A stretch of 64,000 nucleotides of DNA. Origin: JAWVYT01 sp046483065 (GTDB taxonomy: Bacteria > Gemmatimonadota > Gemmatimonadetes > Longimicrobiales > RSA9). A program made the translations under genes and the position numbers. The DNA lies in assembly GCA_046483065.1 (NCBI GenBank), contig JAWODW010000037.1, forward strand, positions 62,001-126,000, given 5' to 3'. Below the pieces are notes generated by a model. That model saw only the letters and a program-made list of their open reading frames with translations, searched no databases and was not told where the DNA came from. Below, one piece after another: positions 7,980-15,813 of the stretch; positions within the stretch are counted from its first letter, which is position 1, and each line of letters starts with the position of its first letter.

Positions 7980-10280
7980 CTACAGGAACGACCAGAGGTC
8001 CGGCTCGATGGAGAGGATAAGCGCGCCGTCCCAGCTGTCGGTGCGGAGGCCGTAGTCGAGACGGAGCAGGCCGTCGACGAGGCCGACTCCGATTCCCACG
8101 CTGGAAGCCACGCCATCGGTGGGCCCCGGACGCCAGGCGGCGTGGGTCGGGTCCTGCGGCGTGGGCGCGTCCGTATCCAGGGCGGCCCAGCCGGCGGCAG
8201 CGAAGAGGCGGAGGCGGAGCCAGCGACGCACGACGGTCCGCCAAGCTGTGACATCCACCACCGCGCCCCGGTCTCCCACGTACTCATGGAAGCCGTGTCC
8301 CGGGAGCGTATTGCGCCCGCCGACGTACCAGAGGTGCTGATAGGTCGTGGCGCCCAGATTGAACGCTGCCGAGCCGCGGAGCACGAGCCCGGCAGCGCGG
8401 CGGGTGTCGGACCATGACGCGGCGGCATCGAGGGCGAGGCGCGCGAACCCGCCGTCGTCGCGGCGAGGCTTGATCCACACCGGCGAGACCACGGTAGGGC
8501 CGGTTGAGTCGGCGAAGGCGAACGTCTCGGGGTACCGGGCCACGCCGGCCTCGACCTTCGGGGCCAGCCGAGTGGAGAACGGCCCCAGGGCGCCCCGCCG
8601 CTCGTACGTGGCCTGCACTGCCAGGCGATCCAGCACATCCAGGGGCGGCAGGGGCCGGAACGTGCGCCCGGCATCGAAGGGCGCACGGCGAACGCCCGTC
8701 TCCTCGCCGGATCGGCGCTCGACCGCCGCCGACACGGTGAGCCGGCCCGTCCGGGCATCGCCCACGGACAGGCCGACCTCCCCCCCCGACGCGATGGCCA
8801 CGTCCCGAAGATCGTTCCCCAGCACCACGGCCGACAGGCTGGCGGTGACGCCGGCGGAGGCGGGTCGCAGTCCGAGGTCCACCGGGTCGTTCAGGTACGC
8901 CCGGCCGAACCATGCCACACCACGGGGCCGACCGGCCGGCTGCCAGCCCAGCTCCGCCACGGCGTCGCCGGCTCCCCAGGCGTATCCTCCGTAGCCGTAG
9001 AGCTCGCTTCGCCCGATCCCGAGCACCGCGCCGGCCCCCGTCACCAGTCCCTGGGCGCGGCCGTACCGGAGGATGTCGGAGCCGGTGGGCGCGTAGAAAC
9101 GAATCTCGGGGATGCCCCGGAAGTACTGCTCCCGGATGATGCTCCCGGCGATGGCCTCCACGTCGACCTCATCCAGCGTCCCGGGGTCGGTGCCGGGGGC
9201 GAGTCCCACGTCGTCGAGACCGTCGAAGAGCCCCTCGTCGAAGTCGTACTCCGCGAGTGCCCGGGGCCCTGCCACCATGCTGACCTCGCGACCGCCGAAG
9301 AAGCCCGGCGGCAGCTCCGTGTTGAGCTCGTAGTTGTCCACCGTCAACGCGGCGCGAATCACGGTGCCCACGTCGATATCGAACTGAGGCAGCTCCCGTC
9401 GGACCAGCAGCCGCTGCTCTCGCGGTAGCCAGTACTGGCCGTCCCAGAGCGCGTTCTCGAGCATGACCTCCACCCGCTCGTTCCGGGGATCGATGTATGA
9501 CGCAGGAGTGAACGTGAAGGCGAGGCGGACCAGGTCGCCCCGAGCCCGCTCGAGGTACAGCGACCCCACGATCCCGGGGTCGCTGAAGTCACGGGGCCTG
9601 ACCTTCACCTCGTAGACACGGAGTGGCGCGGGCTCCGTCGGGAGCCGGATGATGGTGGAGTCGGCGAGGCTGAAATCGTAGAAGTGGCGGCCGGGCTCCG
9701 CCAGCGGATGGATCACGTTACGGACGTCCCGGCCCTCGCCCACCCGGATCACGTCATCGAACCCGTTCTGGATGACCGTGTACCGGTCCAGGTAGTACCG
9801 GAAATCCCGGATCGGGAACTGCTCCTCCGACCGCATGCCGTGGATCACCTGCTTCACCCGGTCCGGCTGAGCCCAGAACAGCTCCAGTGCCACCTGGTCG
9901 GCCCGCAGCAGCACCGGCTCCGGGTTCGCTTCCCGATCGATGAAGAAATAGATGTGACCGGAGACGTCGGCGCGATAGTTCCGCAGCGTCGAGTCGATCA
10001 CCGGCCGCTGCCGCCGATCCCGGGCCCGCTGCACCAGCTCCAGCGTCCGGGCGTCGTTCCAGCCCGCGCTTCCGGACTGGGCCGCGAGTGGAGACGCCAG
10101 CGTGAGGCCGGCGGCGAGGCTCGCCGCCACGAGGCTGACGGCCAGGGCCGCCGCCGCGAAGCCGGCTCCCGCACGGCCGGCTCCCGCACGGCCGGCTCCC
10201 GCACGGCCGGTCCGGCCGCGGCCAGTCGCCGTGAGGATGGATGTAGACGGAAGAGGTCGGGTTCGAAGCATGGTGGGCAT
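7980..10280 (-). CDS. Outer-membrane Omp85/BamA-like beta-barrel protein
   Basis: 766 residues. A long Arg/Gly/Ala leader with a hydrophobic core and a LAAQSG cleavage region precedes a periplasmic part of about 350 residues rich in beta strands. The C-terminal half is built of alternating amphipathic strands with Tyr/Trp girdles, as in outer-membrane barrels. A GGRNTLPGHGF segment near the end resembles the conserved RGF loop of the Omp85 superfamily, and the protein ends in a hydrophobic residue pair typical of barrels (SFL). ATG 10271 is an alternative start. The leader contains a 15-bp sequence repeated three times in frame. Function could be surface-protein or lipid handling; a DUF5686-like relative is possible. 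It lies 70 bp after the transposase-like gene on the same strand. Confidence 0.7.
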   Translation of the reverse strand: MPTMLRTRPLPSTSILTATGRGRTGRAGAGRAGAGRAGAGFAAAALAVSLVAASLAAGLTLASPLAAQSGSAGWNDARTLELVQRARDRRQRPVIDSTLRNYRADVSGHIYFFIDREANPEPVLLRADQVALELFWAQPDRVKQVIHGMRSEEQFPIRDFRYYLDRYTVIQNGFDDVIRVGEGRDVRNVIHPLAEPGRHFYDFSLADSTIIRLPTEPAPLRVYEVKVRPRDFSDPGIVGSLYLERARGDLVRLAFTFTPASYIDPRNERVEVMLENALWDGQYWLPREQRLLVRRELPQFDIDVGTVIRAALTVDNYELNTELPPGFFGGREVSMVAGPRALAEYDFDEGLFDGLDDVGLAPGTDPGTLDEVDVEAIAGSIIREQYFRGIPEIRFYAPTGSDILRYGRAQGLVTGAGAVLGIGRSELYGYGGYAWGAGDAVAELGWQPAGRPRGVAWFGRAYLNDPVDLGLRPASAGVTASLSAVVLGNDLRDVAIASGGEVGLSVGDARTGRLTVSAAVERRSGEETGVRRAPFDAGRTFRPLPPLDVLDRLAVQATYERRGALGPFSTRLAPKVEAGVARYPETFAFADSTGPTVVSPVWIKPRRDDGGFARLALDAAASWSDTRRAAGLVLRGSAAFNLGATTYQHLWYVGGRNTLPGHGFHEYVGDRGAVVDVTAWRTVVRRWLRLRLFAAAGWAALDTDAPTPQDPTHAAWRPGPTDGVASSVGIGVGLVDGLLRLDYGLRTDSWDGALILSIEPDLWSFL
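10161..10205 (-). repeat. Triple 15-bp tandem repeat in the leader of the barrel gene
   Basis: GCCGGCTCCCGCACG occurs three times head to tail, giving the in-frame pentapeptide repeat GRAGA in the signal-peptide n-region of the barrel protein. Length multiples of three preserve the frame, consistent with replication slippage. Confidence 0.9.
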
Positions 10281-10350
10281 GATAGACCGAGCGAAAAGGA
10301 GGCGGCAAGCGATGACGTCCCGGCCACATCGCCGAGCCGGGAGAAGATCG

Positions 10351-11220
10351 CTAGGGGAATCGGGCCGCGAGGAGGAGCCGGTGCCCCACCCGCTGCCCGG
10401 CGCCGGCGGCGCCGATTCCGCCGGCCTCCAGGAATCGGTGCCACGCCAGGTAGTTGGACAGATACCGCGTCGCGACGCCGTGGAAATGCTTGAGCCAGCG
10501 ACGCATCGCCATGATGTACCGGCGGGCGACCATCATCTCCGGCGCCCCGGGCTCGGCCCGTCTGTATGCCCTCTCGAGACGAACCGCCAGTAGACCGGCC
10601 GCACCGTAGGGCCCGATGGAGCTGACGATCTCACCGGCAGTCCCGAGCCTCGGGGCAAGCGCCGCCTGGAGATCGTCGGCCATGGGACGGCGCTGGCCGA
10701 CCACGCCGCTGGCGATCCGCCCCGCGTCGTCGGACGCAATGTACGCCCACACCGAGGGGACTTCGAACCACCCGGTCGCCCGCCGGCGACGAGGCGGCCG
10801 CTCTAGACCACGCTTTCCCTTTTCGGAGAACGGGAACGACGTCTCGTGGATGACGACGGTCGAGCCGAGCGGGCCGCAGTCGGAGGCGTCGAGCGCCCGG
10901 AGGAGCCGGTGGCGCCAGCGGAAGGCTGTGTTCTTGTCGACGCCCAGGTATCGCGCGGCCTCGCGAACGGTCATGCTCGCGAGCATGCAGCGGCAGAAAT
11001 CCGGCCAGCGGTCGACGAGCTTCAGGGCGGCGAGGGGTGTGCCGGTGAAGTCGCTGAACGTGCGCTCGCAGACCAGGCAGCGGTAACGCTGGCGGCCGGA
11101 GAACGTGCCCCAGCGGTGGACCCGGGTGGCCGCGCAGTGGGGGCAGGCGGGAAGAGCGCCGCCGGAGCGGAGGCGACGGAACTGCTCGAACGGAAACGGG
11201 GTGGGGGTGAGTGCGTCCAT
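10351..11220 (-). CDS. IS1595/ISXO2-like transposase homologue lacking all catalytic residues
   Basis: 289 residues from ATG 11220. The N-terminal zinc ribbon is intact (C26, C29, C48, C51), as is a helix-turn-helix (MTVREAARYLGVDKNTAFRWRHRL, written here in part, 83-106). The catalytic domain is clearly homologous to ISXO2-like transposases: the blocks KGKRGLERP and WLKHFHGVATRYLSNYL match the family. The three acidic/amide active-site positions are altered. The first, normally (V/I)DET, reads VIHET (His125). The second, normally (C/S)SDG, reads SSIG (Ile202). The third, normally VNAYH, reads VARRY (Ala232). No terminal inverted repeats were found next to it. An uninterrupted frame with DNA-binding parts kept suggests a domesticated DNA-binding protein; a decaying insertion sequence is the alternative. 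No strong ribosome binding site precedes it. Confidence 0.75.
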   Translation of the reverse strand: MDALTPTPFPFEQFRRLRSGGALPACPHCAATRVHRWGTFSGRQRYRCLVCERTFSDFTGTPLAALKLVDRWPDFCRCMLASMTVREAARYLGVDKNTAFRWRHRLLRALDASDCGPLGSTVVIHETSFPFSEKGKRGLERPPRRRRATGWFEVPSVWAYIASDDAGRIASGVVGQRRPMADDLQAALAPRLGTAGEIVSSIGPYGAAGLLAVRLERAYRRAEPGAPEMMVARRYIMAMRRWLKHFHGVATRYLSNYLAWHRFLEAGGIGAAGAGQRVGHRLLLAARFP

Positions 11221-11608
11221 GGAGCGATCATGGCAGCGGGAATGGGGCAGAGGAATAGCGGATCGGGACGAGTTTCCAGCAGCGCGTCGGGGGGCGACTG
11301 GCCGGGAGGTTGGATGACGAGACGAGGGCTGTCCGGAGGGCGAGGTCCGGGTGGCGAGGTCTGGAGAGTGAGGGGCCCCTGCTGACACAACGGCAGAGGG
11401 GGCAATAGACCCCGAGGGCGTGAGCCGCCGGGAGGAGGCAAGTGTGGATGGTATGTGTGCGTCGGCTGCCACCCTCTGATGCTGTCTGCGGGTCCTGTTG
11501 GTCATGGGGAACCAACAGCAGTCGCAGACATCATCCGATGATCCTGTGGGCAGGCCCACCCCTCACACCGCCACCCACAACCTACTCCCCTCCTCCACCA
11601 GGCCCCCC
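11221..11608. other. Non-coding stretch between transposase-like gene and znuB
   Basis: About 390 bp with no convincing gene. It holds the large stem-loop at 11478-11534, a small GTGGGC-AG-GCCCAC palindrome at 11546-11559, and a C/T-rich tract on the plus strand from about 11560 to 11640 that runs into the end of znuB. Confidence 0.6.
11478..11534. other. Large two-part stem-loop
   Basis: Outer arms TGTCTGCG (11483-11490) and CGCAGACA (11523-11530) pair perfectly over 8 bp and extend outward by GATG/CATC with one extra base. Inner arms CTGTTGGT (11495-11502) and ACCAACAG (11511-11518) pair over 8 bp around an 8-nt loop. A 4x4 internal loop separates the two stems. It lies downstream of the znuCB end on the minus strand without a T-run, so a transcript-end or processing structure, a small RNA, or a mobile palindrome are all possible. 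Confidence 0.75.
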
Positions 11609-12418
11609 TCAGCCCCTCCTCAGCAGTCTGTTCCCACCCATGGCCGCGAAGAACAACGCCGCCGCCAGCAGCACGATTGCCGCCCCCGACGGCAGGTCCA
11701 GCACCCACGACAGCCACAGCCCACCCACCACCGATCCCAGCGCGAACACGACCGACAGCAGCAGCATCGACCTCACACTCGGCGCCAGGATCTGGGCCGT
11801 GGCGGCCGGGATAACCAGGAACGCCGACACCAGGATGATACCGACCACCTTGATGGCACTCACAATGGTCACGGCGATCAATGTCAACAGCAGATACCGC
11901 AACCGGGCGGCAGGCAGCCCGGCGGCGCGGGCCGTCTCTTCATCCACGCTAATGAACACCAGCTCCTTGAAGAACAGGAGTGTGACCAGCAGGGTGGCTC
12001 CCACCAGGATGGCCGCGAAGATCAGGTCGCTGTCCTGGACCAGAAGGATGTTGCCGAAGAGGTAGCCCAGCAGATTCTGCCGGTAGTCGGGTGTGCCGGC
12101 CATGAGAGCTACGGCCAGCGCCATGGCCGTCGGGAAGAAGATCCCGATGGCCGTGTCCTCCGACAGCTTCCCACGGCCCCCTACGGCCCCAATGGCCCAC
12201 GCCACCACCACCGAGAAGCCCAGCGCCGCCACCAGCGGATCGACACCGAAGAGAAGGCCCAGCGCCACTCCGCCGAGCGCCGCGTGCGAGATCCCGACGC
12301 CCACGAACGCCATGCGCCGCAGCACCACGAAGAACGCCAGCACGGCGCAGCCGAGCCCGACGATGAGGCCGGCCAGCAGCGCCCGTTGGCCGAACTCGTA
12401 GGAGAGGAACTCGATCAT
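11609..12418 (-). CDS. znuB: Metal (zinc-type) ABC transporter permease
   Basis: 269 residues of the ZnuB/TroC family (ABC-3), with eight or so hydrophobic segments across the whole length and the conserved GxxxSAFLVIPAATAQ region near residues 195-210. It forms the inner-membrane channel of the importer encoded by this three-gene set. Its ATG overlaps the stop of the ATPase gene by four bases (12415-12418), as expected for a coupled operon. The substrate is taken from the binding protein, which has zinc-type ligands. Confidence 0.9.
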   Translation of the reverse strand: MIEFLSYEFGQRALLAGLIVGLGCAVLAFFVVLRRMAFVGVGISHAALGGVALGLLFGVDPLVAALGFSVVVAWAIGAVGGRGKLSEDTAIGIFFPTAMALAVALMAGTPDYRQNLLGYLFGNILLVQDSDLIFAAILVGATLLVTLLFFKELVFISVDEETARAAGLPAARLRYLLLTLIAVTIVSAIKVVGIILVSAFLVIPAATAQILAPSVRSMLLLSVVFALGSVVGGLWLSWVLDLPSGAAIVLLAAALFFAAMGGNRLLRRG

Positions 12419-13386
12419 AACGGCTCCTCCGGCGAGGCCGGCGGACGAGCGTCCCGGCTCGGAGCGTCCCGGCTCGCAGCGTCCCGGCTCGCAGCGTCGG
12501 CCTCGTGGGCGTCCGCGTCTTCGTCTTCCTCGTCTTCCTCGTCTTCCTCGGGCGGCCTGGGGCGGTGAACGTGGTCGTGGGGGAAATCATATACGGCGTC
12601 GAGCTGGTCCGACGCTAGCACGGTCCTGGGTGTGCCGATGGCTCGCACCGTGCGGTCGATGAGGAGCACCGTGTCGGCGTGCCGGGCCACGACCTCGACG
12701 TCGTGGGAGGCGGCGAGCAGCGTGATCCCCTCGATCCGCTGCAGCGTGCAACACATATCATAGAACCGGGCCTGCGCCGCGGGGTCGAGACCCGCAGTGG
12801 GCTCATCGAGAAGGAGCAGCCGCGGGTCGGCCACCAGCGCCCGTGCGATGAGCGCCCGCCGCTGCTGGCCACCGGACAGCTCGCTGAACCGGCGGCCGGC
12901 GCGATCTGCCAGCTTGACTCGGGCCAGTGCCTCGTGAACCGCAGCATGGTCCCGGGGCCCCGGTCGCCGCCCGAATCCGACGCTGGGATACCGTCCCATA
13001 AGCACCACTTCCGCCAGCGTCAACGGGAACCCGTCCGGCACACCGGTGGACTGGGGCACGTACCCGATCCTGTGGCCCCGGGAGCCGGGCGGCTCGCCCA
13101 TGACCCGGATCCGCCCGGACCGGGGGCGGTTCAATCCCAGGAGGAGCCGAAGCAGCGTCGTCTTGCCGGCGCCGTTGGGGCCAATCAGCGCCGTGAACGT
13201 GCCCTCGGCCACCAGGAAGTCGACGTCCTCGAGCACGGCCTCCCGGCCGTACCCGAATGTGACGTGGTCAAAAACGATCGCGGGCGCCTCGCTGCCGACG
13301 CTCCGGCCGCCGGGCCCGGCTGCGGGTCCGGTGCCGGCTTCGGGTTCGGTGCCGGCGCTGTCGGATGTCGTGTCGGAGTCCCTCAA
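12415..13386 (-). CDS. znuC: Metal ABC transporter ATP-binding protein
   Basis: 323 residues; ATPase of the zinc-type importer. Walker A GPNGAGKTT at 69-77, signature LSGGQQRR around 167-174, Walker B LLLLDEP around 187-193, and the switch His in AASHD. The N-terminal 35 residues (Gly/Ala/Glu-rich) and the C-terminal 50 residues are extensions beyond the usual 250-residue ZnuC. The C-terminal tail is acidic (EEDEEDEEDEDAD) and then carries a repeated (A/P)SRDA motif encoded by a 15-bp triplication. Overlaps both neighbours by four bases. The tail may be disordered or metal-binding; that is speculation. Confidence 0.92.
   Translation of the reverse strand: MRDSDTTSDSAGTEPEAGTGPAAGPGGRSVGSEAPAIVFDHVTFGYGREAVLEDVDFLVAEGTFTALIGPNGAGKTTLLRLLLGLNRPRSGRIRVMGEPPGSRGHRIGYVPQSTGVPDGFPLTLAEVVLMGRYPSVGFGRRPGPRDHAAVHEALARVKLADRAGRRFSELSGGQQRRALIARALVADPRLLLLDEPTAGLDPAAQARFYDMCCTLQRIEGITLLAASHDVEVVARHADTVLLIDRTVRAIGTPRTVLASDQLDAVYDFPHDHVHRPRPPEEDEEDEEDEDADAHEADAASRDAASRDAPSRDARPPASPEEPL
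12448..12492 (-). repeat. Triple 15-bp tandem repeat in the znuC tail
   Basis: AGCGTCCCGGCTCGS appears three times head to tail and encodes the repeated ASRDA peptide at the C-terminus of the ATPase. Frame is preserved, as in the repeat at 10161. Confidence 0.9.
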
Positions 13387-14255
13387 CCGCCACCTCCCAG
13401 CGCGCGGGCGAAGGCGCGGGCGTTGAAGCGCATGAGGGAGAGGTAGTCCTCACGTTCCTCTAGCCCTGTACCCCCCACGGCGTCGGCCACCTCGACGTTC
13501 ACGCCCAGCTCGTCGGCGAGGGCGTCCACGCCGGCTCGGCCGAGCTGCGGCTCCGCGATGACGGCGTGCACGCCGGAGGCCCGGGTCTCATCCACGAGCC
13601 GGGCCAGCTCGCGGGACCCGAGCTCCGAGCCGGGCGAGCCGTGGATCGCGCCCACCTGCTCGAGCCCGTACCGCTCCGCGAAGTAGACCCAGGCGGGGTG
13701 GGCGGCCACGAACCGCCGTCCCTCGACGTCGGACAGGGCCGATCGGATCTCGGCGTCCAGCGCCGTGAGCGAGTCGGCGAATGCGTCGGCCCGGCGGCGG
13801 ACCCCGGCCGAGTCTCCGGTCACGGCGGCCACCGCGTCGGCGATCCGCGGCAGGAGCACATCACGGACACGGATGGGGTCCAGCCAGACGTGAGGGTTGC
13901 CGGTGCCGGGGCCCCGCTGCCCGTACAGGCGCATGCCGTCGGTGAGGGTCAACTCCGGCACGCCGTGCACGGGCCCCAACCAGGCGTCGGCGGCGGCCCC
14001 GACACGCACCACCAGGTCGGCCCGGGCCAGGACCTGCGCCGTGCGGGGCGTGGCTTCGTAGGTGTCGGGGTGTGCGCCGGCGGGCAGGAGCGTGCGCACG
14101 TGGACGGCGTCGCCCCCCACGACCCGGACGAGGTCGGCGATGGGCGGCAGTGTTGCGGCTACCACGGGCCGGGCGTCGGGATCGGCCTCCGGTCGGTCCG
14201 ATCCGCACCCGGCCACGAGGGCGGCAGCAAGCAGAATCACAAAGGCAGTGCGCAT
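13383..14255 (-). CDS. znuA: Zinc-type ABC transporter substrate-binding lipoprotein
   Basis: 290 residues of the cluster A-I (ZnuA/TroA) binding proteins. Signal peptide with lipobox LVAGC (C17), so a periplasmic lipoprotein. Metal ligands by family position are H62 (AGAHPDTYEATP), H122 (NPHVWLDP), H186 (VAAHPAWVYF) and probably D258 (ADAVGG). Manganese proteins of this family use Glu at the third position, so His186 points to zinc. The His-rich loop typical of many ZnuA proteins is absent. First gene of the znuACB operon. No Shine-Dalgarno sequence is evident before the ATG. Confidence 0.9.
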   Translation of the reverse strand: MRTAFVILLAAALVAGCGSDRPEADPDARPVVAATLPPIADLVRVVGGDAVHVRTLLPAGAHPDTYEATPRTAQVLARADLVVRVGAAADAWLGPVHGVPELTLTDGMRLYGQRGPGTGNPHVWLDPIRVRDVLLPRIADAVAAVTGDSAGVRRRADAFADSLTALDAEIRSALSDVEGRRFVAAHPAWVYFAERYGLEQVGAIHGSPGSELGSRELARLVDETRASGVHAVIAEPQLGRAGVDALADELGVNVEVADAVGGTGLEEREDYLSLMRFNARAFARALGGGG

Positions 14256-14405
14256 GGAAGGTCATGATAGACGGTGACGGCCCGGTGCGGTAGCCCCGAC
14301 CGCCGCGCGGCATCGCACGACCCCCTTGCCGGGACGCGGTCGATACAGGACCTTACCCAACGACACAGAATTCCCACCCCTGTATAGCCAAACCAGGAGG
14401 CTCTT

Positions 14406-15797
14406 ATGGGTCGACGGATCCTGCGGCCCGTGGGTTTCGCCGTGCTGCTGGCCGCATTCTCCGCCCCCGCCGCGGGCCAGGGCTCGAGCGTGTACAACCA
14501 GAGCGGGTGCGCGAGCGCCAAGGCCGGTGCCGTTGTCGCGGCCCCGTGCATGGACGCCTCGAGCATCTACTACAACCCTGCGCTCATCTCGCTGCTGCCG
14601 TCGTCGGTATCCGCCGGTTTCACGGCGGTCTACAACGGCGGCGACTTCACCTATGACACTACGGGCATGGTGGTGGAGCGTGACCCGGCCGTGCCGCTGG
14701 TGCCCCAGGCCTACGCCACGTACCGCTTCGGGGCCGACAAGCGGTTGGCCGCCGGGCTCGGCGTCTGGGCCCCCTACGGGCTGGGGATCGAGTGGCCCGA
14801 GACCTTCGAGGGCCGTTTCATCTCCTGGAAGACCGCACTCAAGGGGATCTACGTCCAGCCCACCGTCGCCTACCAGGTGATCCCCGGGAAGCTGGCGCTG
14901 GGCGCCGGCGTGCAGGTGACCCTCGGTGGGATCGAGATCAACCAGCGGGTCGACGGCCCGGTCGCGGATATCCGGCTGGCGAGTCTGGGCGTGCCGCTGG
15001 GCACCGACATCGCCAGCGCCGTCCTGACGGGCTCCGGGATCGGCGTAGGCGGGCAGCTCGCCGCCTACTACCAGGTCAGCGACCGGCTGGCCATCGGCGC
15101 TCGCTACATGCTCCCGGTGCAGGTGGACCTGACAGGCGAGGCGGACTTCGAGCAGATCGAGAATCCGGACATCATACTGGTCCTCCCCGATGGCGACGTC
15201 CCGCTGGACGCGCTGCTGGCGGACCTCTTCGTAGCCGGCGGCCGGCTGGAGGACCAGGACGCCGACGCGTCGCTCACCTTCCCGCCCCAGGCGGTGATCG
15301 GGGTCCGCTATGCCGTCACCGACGCACTGGCGGTTTCCGGCGACTATCAGTGGACCGGGTGGAGCACCTTCGACGAGATCGTGGCCACCTTCTCCGGCGC
15401 GGCGCCGGAGCTGGCGCTCAAGATGGACTACGAGGACGCCCACACCTTCCGGACGGGATTGACCTACGCCCTCTCCCCGGCAGTCGAGGGCCGGGCCGGA
15501 TTCAGCTACAACACGCCGGCCTCACCGGATCATACCGTCACGCCGATCCTGCCGGAGGCGGAGCGCCAGCTCTACACGATGGGCTTCGGCTACCGGATGG
15601 GCTCGGTCCAGGCCGACGTCTACTACAACTACGTGAACCAGGCCGACCGCAGCGGTCGGGTACGGTCCGACCTGCCGGGGCCCGGTGAGCCCAGCACGCC
15701 GGACGCCATCATCGACCAGCTGAACGTCGGGGTTTACGGCTCCACGGCCCACCTGTTCGGTCTTACACTTTCGTACGTCTTCGGTGACGAGCGCTGA
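14406..15797 (+). CDS. FadL/OmpP1-type outer-membrane channel
   Basis: 463 residues. Signal peptide with cleavage near PAAGQG. The mature N-terminus starts with the family pattern in which a short Gly/Ala/Ser segment (GCASAKAGAV) and a YYNPALIS motif precede 14 barrel strands, as in FadL long-chain fatty acid and hydrocarbon channels. Tyr-rich strands and a final aromatic-containing strand support a barrel. AGGAGG at 14397-14402 sets the start. It is followed 16 bp later by a GDSL lipase lipoprotein, so the pair may split esters at the cell surface or periplasm and take up the freed acyl chains. Confidence 0.9.
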   Translation: MGRRILRPVGFAVLLAAFSAPAAGQGSSVYNQSGCASAKAGAVVAAPCMDASSIYYNPALISLLPSSVSAGFTAVYNGGDFTYDTTGMVVERDPAVPLVPQAYATYRFGADKRLAAGLGVWAPYGLGIEWPETFEGRFISWKTALKGIYVQPTVAYQVIPGKLALGAGVQVTLGGIEINQRVDGPVADIRLASLGVPLGTDIASAVLTGSGIGVGGQLAAYYQVSDRLAIGARYMLPVQVDLTGEADFEQIENPDIILVLPDGDVPLDALLADLFVAGGRLEDQDADASLTFPPQAVIGVRYAVTDALAVSGDYQWTGWSTFDEIVATFSGAAPELALKMDYEDAHTFRTGLTYALSPAVEGRAGFSYNTPASPDHTVTPILPEAERQLYTMGFGYRMGSVQADVYYNYVNQADRSGRVRSDLPGPGEPSTPDAIIDQLNVGVYGSTAHLFGLTLSYVFGDER

Positions 15798-15813
15798 GGG
15801 AGGAGAAACGACC

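Noticed and set aside
11483..11530. Integron attC site
   Set aside because: Arms do not match the conserved attC core motifs, the loop is central and short, and no cassette-like genes surround it.
10351..11559. Start of the transposase-like gene at 11559
   Set aside because: The extra 113 residues are Ser/Pro/Arg-rich and cover the stem-loop. The zinc ribbon begins shortly after ATG 11220.
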